A stretch of 64,000 nucleotides of DNA from contig MKUH01000019.1 of assembly GCA_001897745.1 (NCBI GenBank), positions 62,001 to 126,000 on the forward strand, read 5' to 3'. Source of the stretch: Candidatus Accumulibacter sp. 66-26 (GTDB lineage: Bacteria > Pseudomonadota > Gammaproteobacteria > Burkholderiales > Rhodocyclaceae). A program made the translations under genes and the position numbers. The notes under the pieces are model-generated. The model saw only the letters and a program-made list of their open reading frames with translations, was not told the origin of the DNA and did not search any database. Position 1 is the stretch's first letter, and each line of letters begins with the position of its first letter. This document shows positions 45,997 through 54,714 of this stretch, in pieces.

Positions 45997-47931
45997 ATGA
46001 GGCAACCCGCAGGACACTCCCCGCCGCGCGCGCGCCGGGGACCCCACGCCGCACGCGCGCCGCATTCGGCGCAGTTCCGCACGCAGCTCGAATGCCTGCG
46101 CCACCTGATTGCGCTGGCCGGCGGCGCCAGCCTGTCGATGGGCGGCGGCGCCGTCCTCGTCGCCTTCTGGCTGCACGAACTCGTCGCCCGCACGTATCTG
46201 CTGCCCTGGCTGATCGCGATGCTCGTCTGCGCGACGCTGCGCCTCGCCTTCGCGCACCGGGTCGCACGCGCGCTGAACAACGCCGGCAAGGCGCGCCTCG
46301 CCCGCCTCGAAAAACAGTACGCGATCCTGGCCGGCGCCAGCGGCGCGCTCTGGGGACTCAGCGCCTGGCTGCCGATGACTGACCCGGAATACAGCCGCCT
46401 GTTCGCCCTGAGCGCCGTCCTCTTCTGCGTGCTGCTCATGAGCAGCAGCACGCTGGTCGCCAGCCGGCTGGCGTTCACGGCCTTCGCCAGCGCCCTGGTG
46501 GCGCCGCTGGTGGCCCGCCTGATCACGCTCGACAGCCGCCTCACCGTGCTTCTCGGCTTCGGCGTGCTGGCCCTCTGCGGACTGGTGTTCACCTCCTTCC
46601 GCGCGCACCGCCGGACGCTGGTCAGCGCCCTCAACAGCCGCCACCGCAGCGAAGACCTGCTGCAGCAGCAGCGGGTGATTTTCGAGTCGGCCGGCGAGGG
46701 CATCGTCCTCCTGAAGCCGAAGCCGCGCTACGTGGCCGACTGCAACCGGCGCTTCGCCGAGCTGTTCGGCTATCCGCTCGCCGCGATGCCGGGCATGGAG
46801 CCCTGGCGCTGGCACCCCGACCGCGGACAGTGGAAAGCGCTGATCGCCAGTTCGCAGCCGGTGATCGCCAGCGGCCGCCCCTACTCCGAGGCCCTGCAGC
46901 TCAAGCGCGCCGACGGCACGCTGTTCTGGGGCGAGGTGACCGGCATGGCCGTCGATCCGGACGACCTGCGCGCGGGGACCGTCTGGATCGTTTCCGACGT
47001 CTCCGAGAAACGCGCCGTCGAAGCCGCCCTCGCCGTCAGCGAGGCCCGCTTCCGCGACCTCATCCGCCTGTCGTCCGACCTCTACTGGGAACAGGACGCC
47101 GAGTTCCGCTACACGCACTTCGACGGGCCCGAAGCCATCACGAGCCATATCCCGATCGCCGAGCTGATCGGCCGCACCCGCTGGGAACTGAGCCGCGTGG
47201 TCGGCGTTCCGGAAGCGCGCTGGAAGGAGCACACCGAGGCGCTGGAGCGCCACGAGCCCTTCCGCGACTTCATCTACCAGATGACCAGCCCGGCCGGCGT
47301 GGCGCGCTGGTACAGCATCAACGGCAACCCGATGTTCGACGCGGACGGCGTCTTCGTCGGCTATCACGGCACTGCCAGCGACATCACCTCGCGCATCGAG
47401 ACCGAATCGCGCTTCCGTCACCTGGCCTACCACGACCCGCTGACCCAGCTCCCCAACCGCCGCCTGCTCGAAGACCGCCTCGAACAGGCGATCCGCAGCG
47501 CGCGGCGCAACGAGCAGCAGCTCGCGCTGCTGCTCATCGACCTCGACCGCTTCAAGCCGATCAACGACCGCTACGGCCACGCCGTCGGCGACCGCGTGCT
47601 CGAAACGATCGCCGAGCGCCTGCGTGCCTGCGTGCGCGAAACGGACACCGTGGCGCGCCTGGGCGGCGACGAGTTCGTCGTCCTCCTGTCGTCGGTCGAA
47701 ATGCAGGAGGACGCCACGCTGGTCGCCGACAAGATCCACGCCTGCATCACCGAACCCATCGCCGCCGGCGAGCACCTGCACCGGGTCGGTTCGAGCATCG
47801 GCATCAGCCTCTACCCGCAGCACGGCGACACGCCCGAAACCCTGCTGCACCGCGCCGACCACGCGATGTACCACGGCAAGCAGCACGGCGGCCGGACGAC
47901 CCGCCTCTACGACGAGCACACGCTGAACTGA
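45997..47931 (+). CDS. membrane diguanylate cyclase with PAS domains
   Basis: A 644-residue protein. About five to six hydrophobic helices occupy residues 45-205 and form a membrane sensor of no recognised MASE class. Two PAS/PAC segments (about 225-345 and 350-470) follow, then a GGDEF domain with intact VARLGGDEFVVLLSS and an RETD inhibitory site five residues before it. No EAL domain. It should make c-di-GMP in response to a membrane or cytoplasmic signal. GGAG directly abuts the ATG, but AAAGG further upstream is well spaced, so this start is acceptable. Confidence 0.9.
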   Translation: MRQPAGHSPPRARRGPHAARAPHSAQFRTQLECLRHLIALAGGASLSMGGGAVLVAFWLHELVARTYLLPWLIAMLVCATLRLAFAHRVARALNNAGKARLARLEKQYAILAGASGALWGLSAWLPMTDPEYSRLFALSAVLFCVLLMSSSTLVASRLAFTAFASALVAPLVARLITLDSRLTVLLGFGVLALCGLVFTSFRAHRRTLVSALNSRHRSEDLLQQQRVIFESAGEGIVLLKPKPRYVADCNRRFAELFGYPLAAMPGMEPWRWHPDRGQWKALIASSQPVIASGRPYSEALQLKRADGTLFWGEVTGMAVDPDDLRAGTVWIVSDVSEKRAVEAALAVSEARFRDLIRLSSDLYWEQDAEFRYTHFDGPEAITSHIPIAELIGRTRWELSRVVGVPEARWKEHTEALERHEPFRDFIYQMTSPAGVARWYSINGNPMFDADGVFVGYHGTASDITSRIETESRFRHLAYHDPLTQLPNRRLLEDRLEQAIRSARRNEQQLALLLIDLDRFKPINDRYGHAVGDRVLETIAERLRACVRETDTVARLGGDEFVVLLSSVEMQEDATLVADKIHACITEPIAAGEHLHRVGSSIGISLYPQHGDTPETLLHRADHAMYHGKQHGGRTTRLYDEHTLN

Positions 47932-48042
47932 GGTCGCGGCGACCGCCGGGCCTGCCGTTTCCGCATCCCCCGGGCGCTGCGCCGGCCCCGGCGCGATACC
48001 GCCCGGGCCGCCCCGCAACGGGCAGAGCGCGGCGCGCGCCGC

Positions 48043-49542
48043 CTAGTTCCTGCGCAGCGCCGAAGCGAGGCGCGCCATCGCGGTCTCGATTTCATGCGCG
48101 GTCAGATGGGCGTAGCCCAGCAGCCAGCCCGGCCTCGCCTCCGGCCCCAGGTAGAGCCGGCTCATTCCGAGCAGCTGCACGCCGGCACCGGCCGCCTGGC
48201 GGATGGTCGCCTCCTCGGTCCACCCGGGCTCCAGAAAGCACGGTATCTGCAACCCCCCCTCCGGCCGCGACGCGCGCACGATGCCGCCCAGATGCCGGCC
48301 GATGGCGGCGAGCATCGCTTCCCGGCGCCCGGCGTACAGCTTGCGCATGGCCCGCACGTGGGCGTTGTAGTGTCCGTCCTCCATGAAGCGCGCCAGGGTC
48401 AGCTGGAGGATCTGCGGCGTGTGCCCGTCCATGATGCTGCGCGCGTAGACGAACGCGCTGACCAGCTCCCGCGGCACCGCCATATAGGCCATGCGCAGGC
48501 CGGGGTAGAGCGTCTTGCTGAAGGTCCCGAGATAGATCGTCCGGCGATACTTGTCCAGTCCCTGGACGCAGGCGGTCGGCAGGCCGTCGTAGTGGAATTC
48601 GCTGTCGTAGTCGTCCTCGATCAGCCACTTGCCTTGCTCGGCCGCCCAGCCGATCAGCTCCAGCCGGCGCTCGAGCGACAGCGTCGCCCCGGTGGGGTAC
48701 TGGTGCGACGGCGTCACGTAGATGCAGGCGGCGCCGCTGCGGTCGGCCCGCAGCAGGTCCGTGCGGACGCCCTGGGCGTCGACGTCGATGGGGACGACCC
48801 GGGCTTCGGCGGACTCGAAGGATTTCCGGGCGCCGAAGTAGCCCGGGTTTTCCATCAGGATGGGCTTGCCGGCGTCGACCAGCAGCTGCGCGCAGAGGAA
48901 CAGGGACTGCCGCGTGCTGCTCAGCACCAGGATCTGCTCGGGCGACACCTTGGCGCCGCGCTCGAGATTCAGGTAAACCGCGATCGCCTTGCGCAGCGGC
49001 TCGGCGCCCTGCGGATCGCCGTGCAGCAGGACGTTGCCGCGATAGTCCTTCAGCGCCTGGCGCTGCAGGCGCTCCCAGACCTCGGTCGGAAAGGTGCGGG
49101 TTTCGGGCAGCCCGGTGGCGAAGGCCTTGATCACCCGCTGGTCGGCGACCCCGCCGCTCTCGAGGATCAGCCGGCCGCGCCGGCTCAGCCCGGCTCCCGG
49201 CGCTGTTGCCGCATGCCCGTCCTCCTGGAGCTTCAGGCGCCGGCGCGCGGCGCCGCGCAGTTCGGCGCCCACCGTTCCCGAAACGTAGCTTCCCGACCCT
49301 TTCCGGCGCTCGATGAAACCGTCGCGGTGCAGTTGCACGTAGGCGTTCTCGACGGTATCGCGGGCGACGCCTAGCGACGCGGCCAGCGCGCGGGTCGCCG
49401 GCAGCTTCACGCCGGGGCCGAGCGCGCCGTCGACGATCAGGGCGCGCAGGGCCCGCTGGATGCGCTGGTGCAGGGTCAGCAGCCGGAAATCGGCGTCGTT
49501 CAGCCGGATCTTCAGCGTTTCGAGTTCGAAGGTCTTTGCCAT
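48043..49542 (-). CDS. MocR/PdxR-type PLP-dependent GntR regulator
   Basis: A 499-residue fusion of an N-terminal GntR winged helix (about 20-85, with LPATRALAASLGVARDTVENAY) and a fold-type I aminotransferase domain (about 120-499). The PLP Lys is in YLGTFSKTLYPGLRMAY. In this family PLP or a PLP-amino-acid adduct is the effector. It is divergent from serC with 118 nt between, the usual position for a regulator of the neighbouring genes. The ATG at 49542 is preferred because the 45 residues open upstream run into the divergent promoter region. Confidence 0.92.
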   Translation of the reverse strand: MAKTFELETLKIRLNDADFRLLTLHQRIQRALRALIVDGALGPGVKLPATRALAASLGVARDTVENAYVQLHRDGFIERRKGSGSYVSGTVGAELRGAARRRLKLQEDGHAATAPGAGLSRRGRLILESGGVADQRVIKAFATGLPETRTFPTEVWERLQRQALKDYRGNVLLHGDPQGAEPLRKAIAVYLNLERGAKVSPEQILVLSSTRQSLFLCAQLLVDAGKPILMENPGYFGARKSFESAEARVVPIDVDAQGVRTDLLRADRSGAACIYVTPSHQYPTGATLSLERRLELIGWAAEQGKWLIEDDYDSEFHYDGLPTACVQGLDKYRRTIYLGTFSKTLYPGLRMAYMAVPRELVSAFVYARSIMDGHTPQILQLTLARFMEDGHYNAHVRAMRKLYAGRREAMLAAIGRHLGGIVRASRPEGGLQIPCFLEPGWTEEATIRQAAGAGVQLLGMSRLYLGPEARPGWLLGYAHLTAHEIETAMARLASALRRN

Positions 49543-49558
49543 GTGGTCTGCCGTATTC
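49543..49558. promoter_or_regulatory. motif GTGGTCTG-N4-ATTC upstream of serC
   Basis: The same spaced word occurs at 50821-50836, upstream of the BenE-like gene. Here it directly precedes the MocR start and is 103 nt upstream of serC. An AATGGC/GCCATT inverted repeat (49565-49588) lies beside it. Candidate MocR operator region. Confidence 0.4.
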
Positions 49559-49660
49559 AATGAAAATGGCACGAATATCCGGGCCATTCTATCCATAGAC
49601 TCCGCCCCTGTCGCCACCCGGCGCGCTCCCCGCGCCACGCCAGAGAGGATCGGAAAGCGT

Positions 49661-50743
49661 ATGGACAGGTCGCACAATTTCAGCGCGGGTCCGTCCGCGC
49701 TGCCGATGGAAGTGCTGCGGGAAGCGCACGCGGAATTCTTCGATTTCGCGGGCAGCGGGATGTCCGCGCTGGAAATCAGCCATCGTTCGGACGCATTCGT
49801 CGAGCTCGCCCATCAGGCCGAGCAGGACCTGCGCGCGCTGCTGAAGGTGCCGGCGCACTACAAGGTGCTCTTCCTCCAGGGCGGCGCCTCGCTGCAGTTC
49901 TCGCAGGTGCCGATGAACCTGCTGCGCGGCCGGAAGAGCGCGGACTACCTCCACACCGGGCTCTGGTCCGGCAAGGCGATCGCCGCCGCCCGGCGATACG
50001 CCGCCGTCCGGGTCGCGGGCAGCAGCGAAGCAGCGGGCTTCGACCGCGTCCCTGCCGTCGCGGACTGGCGCCTCGACCCGGACGCCGCCTACCTGCACTA
50101 CACGGAGAACGAAACGGTCCACGGCGTGCAGTTCCCGGCCACGCCGACCGCGTCCGTGCCCCTCGTGTGCGACGCCTGTTCTAGCCTGCTCTCCAAGCCC
50201 ATCGACGTGGCGAAGCACGGCCTCGTCTACGCCGCCGCGCAGAAGAACATCGGGCCGGCCGGGGTCACCGTCGTGATCGTCGACGAGGCGCTGCTCGACC
50301 GGGCGCTGGAGATCACCCCCGACATCCTGAACTACGCGCAACAGGCGCGCGCCGACTCCATGCTCAACACCCCGGCGACCTTCTCCTGGTACCTGACCGG
50401 CCTGACGCTCAAATGGCTCCGCCGCGCCGGGGGCGTCGCGCATGTCCATCGCGCCAACGCGGCCAAGGCCGCGCTGCTCTACCGCGCGATCGACGAGAGC
50501 GGCGGCTTCTACGTCAACCGCGTGCAGGCGGCGTACCGCTCGATCAACAACGTGCCCTTCGTCCTGGCCGACGCTGCCCGCGAGGAGCGCTTCCTGCACC
50601 TGGCCGAGCGCGCCGGCTTCAGGGGACTCAAGGGGCATGCCGCCGTCGGCGGAATCCGGGCCAGCCTCTACAACGCGATCGGCCTGCCCGCCGTCGAGGC
50701 TTTGGCCGATTTCATGCGGGACTTCCAGCGCGCGCACGGCTGA
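49661..50743 (+). CDS. serC: phosphoserine aminotransferase
   Basis: A 360-residue class V aminotransferase of normal SerC length. It shows HNFSAGPSALP at the N-terminus, SHRSDAFVELA, FLQGGASLQFSQVPMNL and the PLP Lys195 in AAQKNIGPAGVTVV. One position of note is DACSS where most SerC have DMSS. The enzyme makes phosphoserine and, in many bacteria, also phosphohydroxythreonine for PLP synthesis. The neighbours suggest a specialised or second copy rather than the housekeeping serC, since no gyrA, pheA or aroA is nearby. Confidence 0.92.
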   Translation: MDRSHNFSAGPSALPMEVLREAHAEFFDFAGSGMSALEISHRSDAFVELAHQAEQDLRALLKVPAHYKVLFLQGGASLQFSQVPMNLLRGRKSADYLHTGLWSGKAIAAARRYAAVRVAGSSEAAGFDRVPAVADWRLDPDAAYLHYTENETVHGVQFPATPTASVPLVCDACSSLLSKPIDVAKHGLVYAAAQKNIGPAGVTVVIVDEALLDRALEITPDILNYAQQARADSMLNTPATFSWYLTGLTLKWLRRAGGVAHVHRANAAKAALLYRAIDESGGFYVNRVQAAYRSINNVPFVLADAAREERFLHLAERAGFRGLKGHAAVGGIRASLYNAIGLPAVEALADFMRDFQRAHG

Positions 50744-50820
50744 GGCGGCGCCGCGCCGCCCGTCCCGGCGGGGCGCCGCGGCGGAAAAGAACAGCCGCAC
50801 GCCCCCCGCCCGGCGCAAAA

Positions 50821-50836
50821 GTGGTCTGGTCCATTC
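50821..50836. promoter_or_regulatory. second copy of GTGGTCTG-N4-ATTC
   Basis: Identical at all 12 fixed positions to the copy at 49543. It lies in the 188-nt gap before the BenE-like gene, followed by TATAAA (about 50874) that may be a -10 element. GC-rich complementary runs at about 50747-50781 could form a hairpin ending most serC transcription. Confidence 0.4.
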
Positions 50837-50931
50837 GCCGAAAGCATGCGGCAAACACAGTCCATCCGCGCGCTATAAAACGACTTTCAGTCGGCACCGG
50901 GCATCCCGCCCGGCCAGGGAGACCCGTCACC

Positions 50932-52251
50932 ATGCCTTCATCGAGCGCGCATTCGTCCATCCGTCCCGGCGACCTCGCCCACCCGGTCGTGGCCGGCCTG
51001 ATCTCGGTCATCGTCAATTACGGCGGCACCTTCATCCTGGTTTTCCAGGCCGCGAAAGTGGCCGGGCTCAGCCCGGAGCTGACGGCCTCGTGGGTCTGGT
51101 CGGTATCGATCGGCGTCGGGGTCACGGGGCTCTTCCTCAGCTGGATCGCCCGCGAGCCGATCATCACCGCCTGGTCGACGCCGGCCGCCGCCTTCCTCGT
51201 CGTGGCGCTGGCGACGACGCCCTACGCCGAGGCGGTGGGCGCCTACCTGATCTCGGCGGCGGCCTTCGTCCTGCTCGGCCTGTCGGGCTGCTTCGAAAAG
51301 GTCATCCGGCTGATTCCGCCGGGCGTCGCCTCCGGGCTGCTCGCCGGCATCCTGCTCCAGTTCGGCATCGGCGCCTTCGGCGGCATGAGCGTCGATCCGC
51401 TGCTCGCCGGCCTGCTGATCGTCGCCTACGTCGCGCTCAAGCGCTTCACCGCGCGCTACGCCGTGGTCGGCATCCTGGTCCTCGGCCTGGCCTTCCTGCT
51501 CGTCCAGGGCCGCGTCGACCTGTCGGGGCTGGAACTGCGGCTCGCGGCGCCGGTGTTCACCGCCCCGGCCTTCTCGCTCAACGCCCTGCTCAGCGTCGCC
51601 CTGCCGCTGTTCCTGATCACCCTGACCGGACAGTACATGCCCGGCATGCTGGTGCTGCGCAACGACGGCTTCAAGACCAGCGCCAACCCGATCGTCACCG
51701 TCACCGGGCTCGGCTCCCTACTCATGGCGCCGTTCGGCTCGCACGCCTTCAACATCGCCGCGATCACGGCGGCGATCTGCACCGGCAAGGAGGCCCACGA
51801 AGATCCTTCCAAGCGCTGGATCGCCGGCATTGCCGCGGGCGTCTTCTACATCATCGTCGGCATCTTCGGCGTGACCCTCGCCGCCGTCTTCATGGCCTTC
51901 CCGGCGACCTTCATCACCACCCTGGCGGGGCTCGCCCTGCTCGGCACCATCGGCGGCAGCCTGGCCAACGCGATGGCCGACGCGAGATCGCGCGAAGCCG
52001 CCCTGATCACCTTCCTGGCGGCCGCCGCCAACATCAAGCTGTTCGGCATCGGCGGCGCCTTCTGGGGCCTGCTGATCGGCCTCGTCGCCTACGCGCTGCT
52101 CAACGGCAGCCTGCCGCGCCGCGCGCCGGCGGCCACGGTCGCCGGCGACTCCGCCCTCGCTCCGGCCCTCGCTCCGGCCCTCGCTCCGGCCCTCGAATCC
52201 GCCGTCCCGGCCGCCGCCGGAGCGGCAAGCGGCAAGGGAGGCGCCAATTGA
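50932..52251 (+). CDS. BenE-family membrane transporter
   Basis: A 439-residue membrane protein with about twelve hydrophobic segments. It resembles BenE benzoate:H+ symporters: VVAGLISVIVNYGGTFILVFQAA at the start, AWSTPAAAFL, RLIPPGVASGLLAGILL and PFGSHAFNIAAITAAICTG. The cargo may not be benzoate, because the neighbours are amino-acid and PLP enzymes. The C-terminus carries ALAP-type repeats encoded by a 12-bp minisatellite. Its stop overlaps the ATG of the next gene by one base (TGATG). Confidence 0.87.
   Translation: MPSSSAHSSIRPGDLAHPVVAGLISVIVNYGGTFILVFQAAKVAGLSPELTASWVWSVSIGVGVTGLFLSWIAREPIITAWSTPAAAFLVVALATTPYAEAVGAYLISAAAFVLLGLSGCFEKVIRLIPPGVASGLLAGILLQFGIGAFGGMSVDPLLAGLLIVAYVALKRFTARYAVVGILVLGLAFLLVQGRVDLSGLELRLAAPVFTAPAFSLNALLSVALPLFLITLTGQYMPGMLVLRNDGFKTSANPIVTVTGLGSLLMAPFGSHAFNIAAITAAICTGKEAHEDPSKRWIAGIAAGVFYIIVGIFGVTLAAVFMAFPATFITTLAGLALLGTIGGSLANAMADARSREAALITFLAAAANIKLFGIGGAFWGLLIGLVAYALLNGSLPRRAPAATVAGDSALAPALAPALAPALESAVPAAAGAASGKGGAN
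52154..52195 (+). repeat. 12-bp tandem repeat inside the BenE-like gene
   Basis: The unit CCCTCGCTCCGG occurs 3.5 times without a mismatch and encodes repeated Ala-Leu-Ala-Pro in the cytoplasmic tail. Copy number may vary between strains without breaking the frame. Confidence 0.85.
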
Positions 52252-53291
52252 TGCGTGCAGAAACGGACGCGCACGCAGCGCCGCTGCCCGCCGTCGGCGC
52301 ACCGGGCGAGCGCTATCCCCGGCCCGCCAGCGTCGGCGACTTCCGGCGCAACCTGGCGGCGGTCCGCGAACGCATCGCCGCCGCCTGCCGGCGCGCCGGC
52401 CGCGACCCCGGCGAGGTGCGCCTGCTGCCGGTGAGCAAGACCGTCGACGCAGCGAGCCTGCGCCTGGCCTACGCGGCGGGCTGCCGCGAGTTCGGCGAAA
52501 ACAAGGTGCAGGAGGCGCAGCGCAAGTGCGATGCGCTGGCCGATCTGGGCGATCTGCGCTGGTCGGTCATCGGCCATCTGCAGACCAACAAGGCCAGGCT
52601 GGTCGCGCGCTTCGCCAGCGAGTTCCAGGCGCTGGACAGCCTGCGCCTGGCCGAGGCGCTGGATCGCCGCCTGCAGGCCGAAGGCCGCGGGCTGGACGTC
52701 TTCGTCCAGATCAACACATCCGGCGAAGCCAGCAAGTACGGCCTGCGGCCCGAGGAGGCCGCGGCCTTCCTGCGCGCCCTGCCCGCCTGCTCCGCCCTGC
52801 GCGTGCGCGGCCTGATGACGCTGGCGCTGTTCTCGGCCGAGACGGCGCGGGTGCGCGCCTGCTTCGCGCTGCTGCGCCGGCTGCGCGACCGTCTGCGCCA
52901 GGAAGCCTCCGGCGGCGGCCTCGACGGACTGTCGATGGGCATGTCCGGCGACTTCGAGATCGCCGTCGAGGAAGGGGCGACCGTGGTGCGCGTGGGACAG
53001 GCCATCTTCGGCGCGCGCGCTGCCGGACGCGTTCTACTGGCCGGCGGCAGAAGCGGAAGGGAGCGGAGAAGGCGAGCCGCGCGAAGTACGCGGAGAAAGT
53101 CCCGCGTGAGCAATGGAACCGCGCCCCGCCGCCAGCCGGCGCGCGCCGCGCCCCTAAGGCGGTGCCGTCTCGCCCGCGCCGGCGCCGCCGGCAGCCCGAG
53201 CCGAAACGCAGTAAAACGACCCGCGCCGCGAATCGCGGACCGCGCCCCCGAAGCCCTTTTCGATCAAGACCCGCCGGAAGAAACGCCATGA
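52251..53291 (+). CDS. PLP homeostasis protein (YggS/PLPBP) with a basic C-terminal extension
   Basis: A 346-residue protein. Residues about 31-257 match the YggS family: PLP Lys63 in [63 protein letters not shown]. The family normally ends there at about 230-240 residues. Here about 89 extra residues follow, very rich in Arg, Ala and Pro, reaching to a stop that overlaps the ATG of the argD-type gene by 4 nt. An N-terminal leader of 30 residues is also unusual. The protein buffers PLP and influences amino-acid pools. Confidence 0.87.
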   Translation: MRAETDAHAAPLPAVGAPGERYPRPASVGDFRRNLAAVRERIAAACRRAGRDPGEVRLLPVSKTVDAASLRLAYAAGCREFGENKVQEAQRKCDALADLGDLRWSVIGHLQTNKARLVARFASEFQALDSLRLAEALDRRLQAEGRGLDVFVQINTSGEASKYGLRPEEAAAFLRALPACSALRVRGLMTLALFSAETARVRACFALLRRLRDRLRQEASGGGLDGLSMGMSGDFEIAVEEGATVVRVGQAIFGARAAGRVLLAGGRSGRERRRRAARSTRRKSRVSNGTAPRRQPARAAPLRRCRLARAGAAGSPSRNAVKRPAPRIADRAPEALFDQDPPEETP

Positions 53292-54562
53292 ACGCACCCG
53301 CATCGCCCGACTCGCCCGCATCCGCATCGCCCTGCGCCGCCTCCCCGTATCTGATGCACACCTACGCGCGCCGCCCCGTCTCGTTTTCCCGGGGCCTAGG
53401 CGCACGCCTGTGGGACACGCAGGGCGTCGAGTACCTGGACGCGATCTCCGGCGTCGCCGTCACCAACCTCGGCCACGCCCACCCCGAAATCGCCGCCGCC
53501 ATCGCCGACCAGGCCGGCCAGCTGCTGCACACCTCCAACCTGTTCCGCATCGAATGGCAGGAACGCCTCGGCCAGCGCCTGTGCGCTCTGTCGGGCATGA
53601 AGCGCGCCTTCTTCTGCAACTCGGGCGCCGAGGCCAACGAGGCCGCGCTCAAGCTGGCCCGGCTCCACGCCCACGCCCGGGGAGTCGCGCAGCCGCAGGT
53701 GCTGGTCATGGAGAACAGCTTCCACGGCCGCACGCTGGCCACGCTCGCGGCGACCGGCAACCCCGCCGTGCAGCGCGGCTTCGAGCCGTTGATGCCCGGC
53801 TTCGTACGCGCGCCCTACGACGACATCGCCGCCGTCCGCGAACTGGCCGAACGGACGCCCGGCATCGTCGCGCTCCTGGTCGAGCCGGTGCAGGGCGAAG
53901 GCGGCGTGCACGCGGCGTCCGCCGCCTATCTCCGCGCCCTGCGCCAGCTGTGCGACGAACGGGACTGGCTGCTGATGATCGACGAGGTGCAGACCGGGAT
54001 GGGGCGCACCGGCGCCTGGTTCGGCTACCAGCACGCCGGCATCGCGCCGGACGTCGTCACGCTGGCGAAGGGACTGGGCAACGGCTTCCCGATCGGCGCT
54101 TGCCTGGCGCGCGGCCGGGCCGCCGGCCTGTTCTCGCCGGGCCAGCACGCCTCCACCTTCGGCGGCAATCCGCTGGCCTGCCGCGTCGGCTGCACCGTGC
54201 TCGACGTGATGGAGCGCGAGCGCACCCCGGAACGCGCCGCCGCGCTGGGCCAGCGCCTCCTCGCCGGCCTGCGCGAGACGCTGCACGGACACCCGGACGT
54301 CGTCGCCATCCGGGGCCTGGGTCTGATGGCCGGCATCGAACTGAACCGGCGCTGCGGGGAACTGGTCGGGCGCGCGCTGGACGAGCAGCGCCTGCTCATC
54401 ACCGTGACCCGCGACAGCACCGTCCGCCTGCTGCCGCCGCTGATCTGCGACGAAGGGCAGATCGACGACATCGTGGCGCGCGTGGCGCGCCTCCTGGTGC
54501 CGCGCGCGGCGGTTTCCGGCGGCGGCCGCGCCGGCGGCCCCGACCCGCGCCCGCCGTCGTGA
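53288..54562 (+). CDS. acetylornithine-type aminotransferase (class III)
   Basis: A 424-residue fold-type I enzyme. Key residues are in [51 protein letters not shown] (Asp232) and [13 protein letters not shown] (PLP Lys261), which fits ArgD/acetylornithine aminotransferases. It is not in an arginine operon, so the true substrate may be another omega-amino acid. It is coupled to the YggS-like gene by overlapping stop and start, and 152 nt separate it from glyA. Confidence 0.9.
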   Translation: MNAPASPDSPASASPCAASPYLMHTYARRPVSFSRGLGARLWDTQGVEYLDAISGVAVTNLGHAHPEIAAAIADQAGQLLHTSNLFRIEWQERLGQRLCALSGMKRAFFCNSGAEANEAALKLARLHAHARGVAQPQVLVMENSFHGRTLATLAATGNPAVQRGFEPLMPGFVRAPYDDIAAVRELAERTPGIVALLVEPVQGEGGVHAASAAYLRALRQLCDERDWLLMIDEVQTGMGRTGAWFGYQHAGIAPDVVTLAKGLGNGFPIGACLARGRAAGLFSPGQHASTFGGNPLACRVGCTVLDVMERERTPERAAALGQRLLAGLRETLHGHPDVVAIRGLGLMAGIELNRRCGELVGRALDEQRLLITVTRDSTVRLLPPLICDEGQIDDIVARVARLLVPRAAVSGGGRAGGPDPRPPS

Positions 54563-54669
54563 TCGGCGCCCGGCCCGCGGCTGCTTCTTGTGCCCCGGCG
54601 GCGGTTCCCGGCGATCCCCCGGGGCGCCGCACCGCCGATACCCCGAAACGACGCGCCCTTCACGCATCC

Positions 54670-54692
54670 ATTCACCAATTCACCAATTCACC
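54670..54692 (+). repeat. 8-bp tandem repeat in the glyA leader
   Basis: ATTCACCA is repeated three times (last copy with one mismatch) within 50 nt of the glyA start. It could be a spacing or regulatory element, or simply replication slippage. Confidence 0.6.
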
Positions 54693-54714
54693 CAAACCAC
54701 AGGACTTCGCCACC

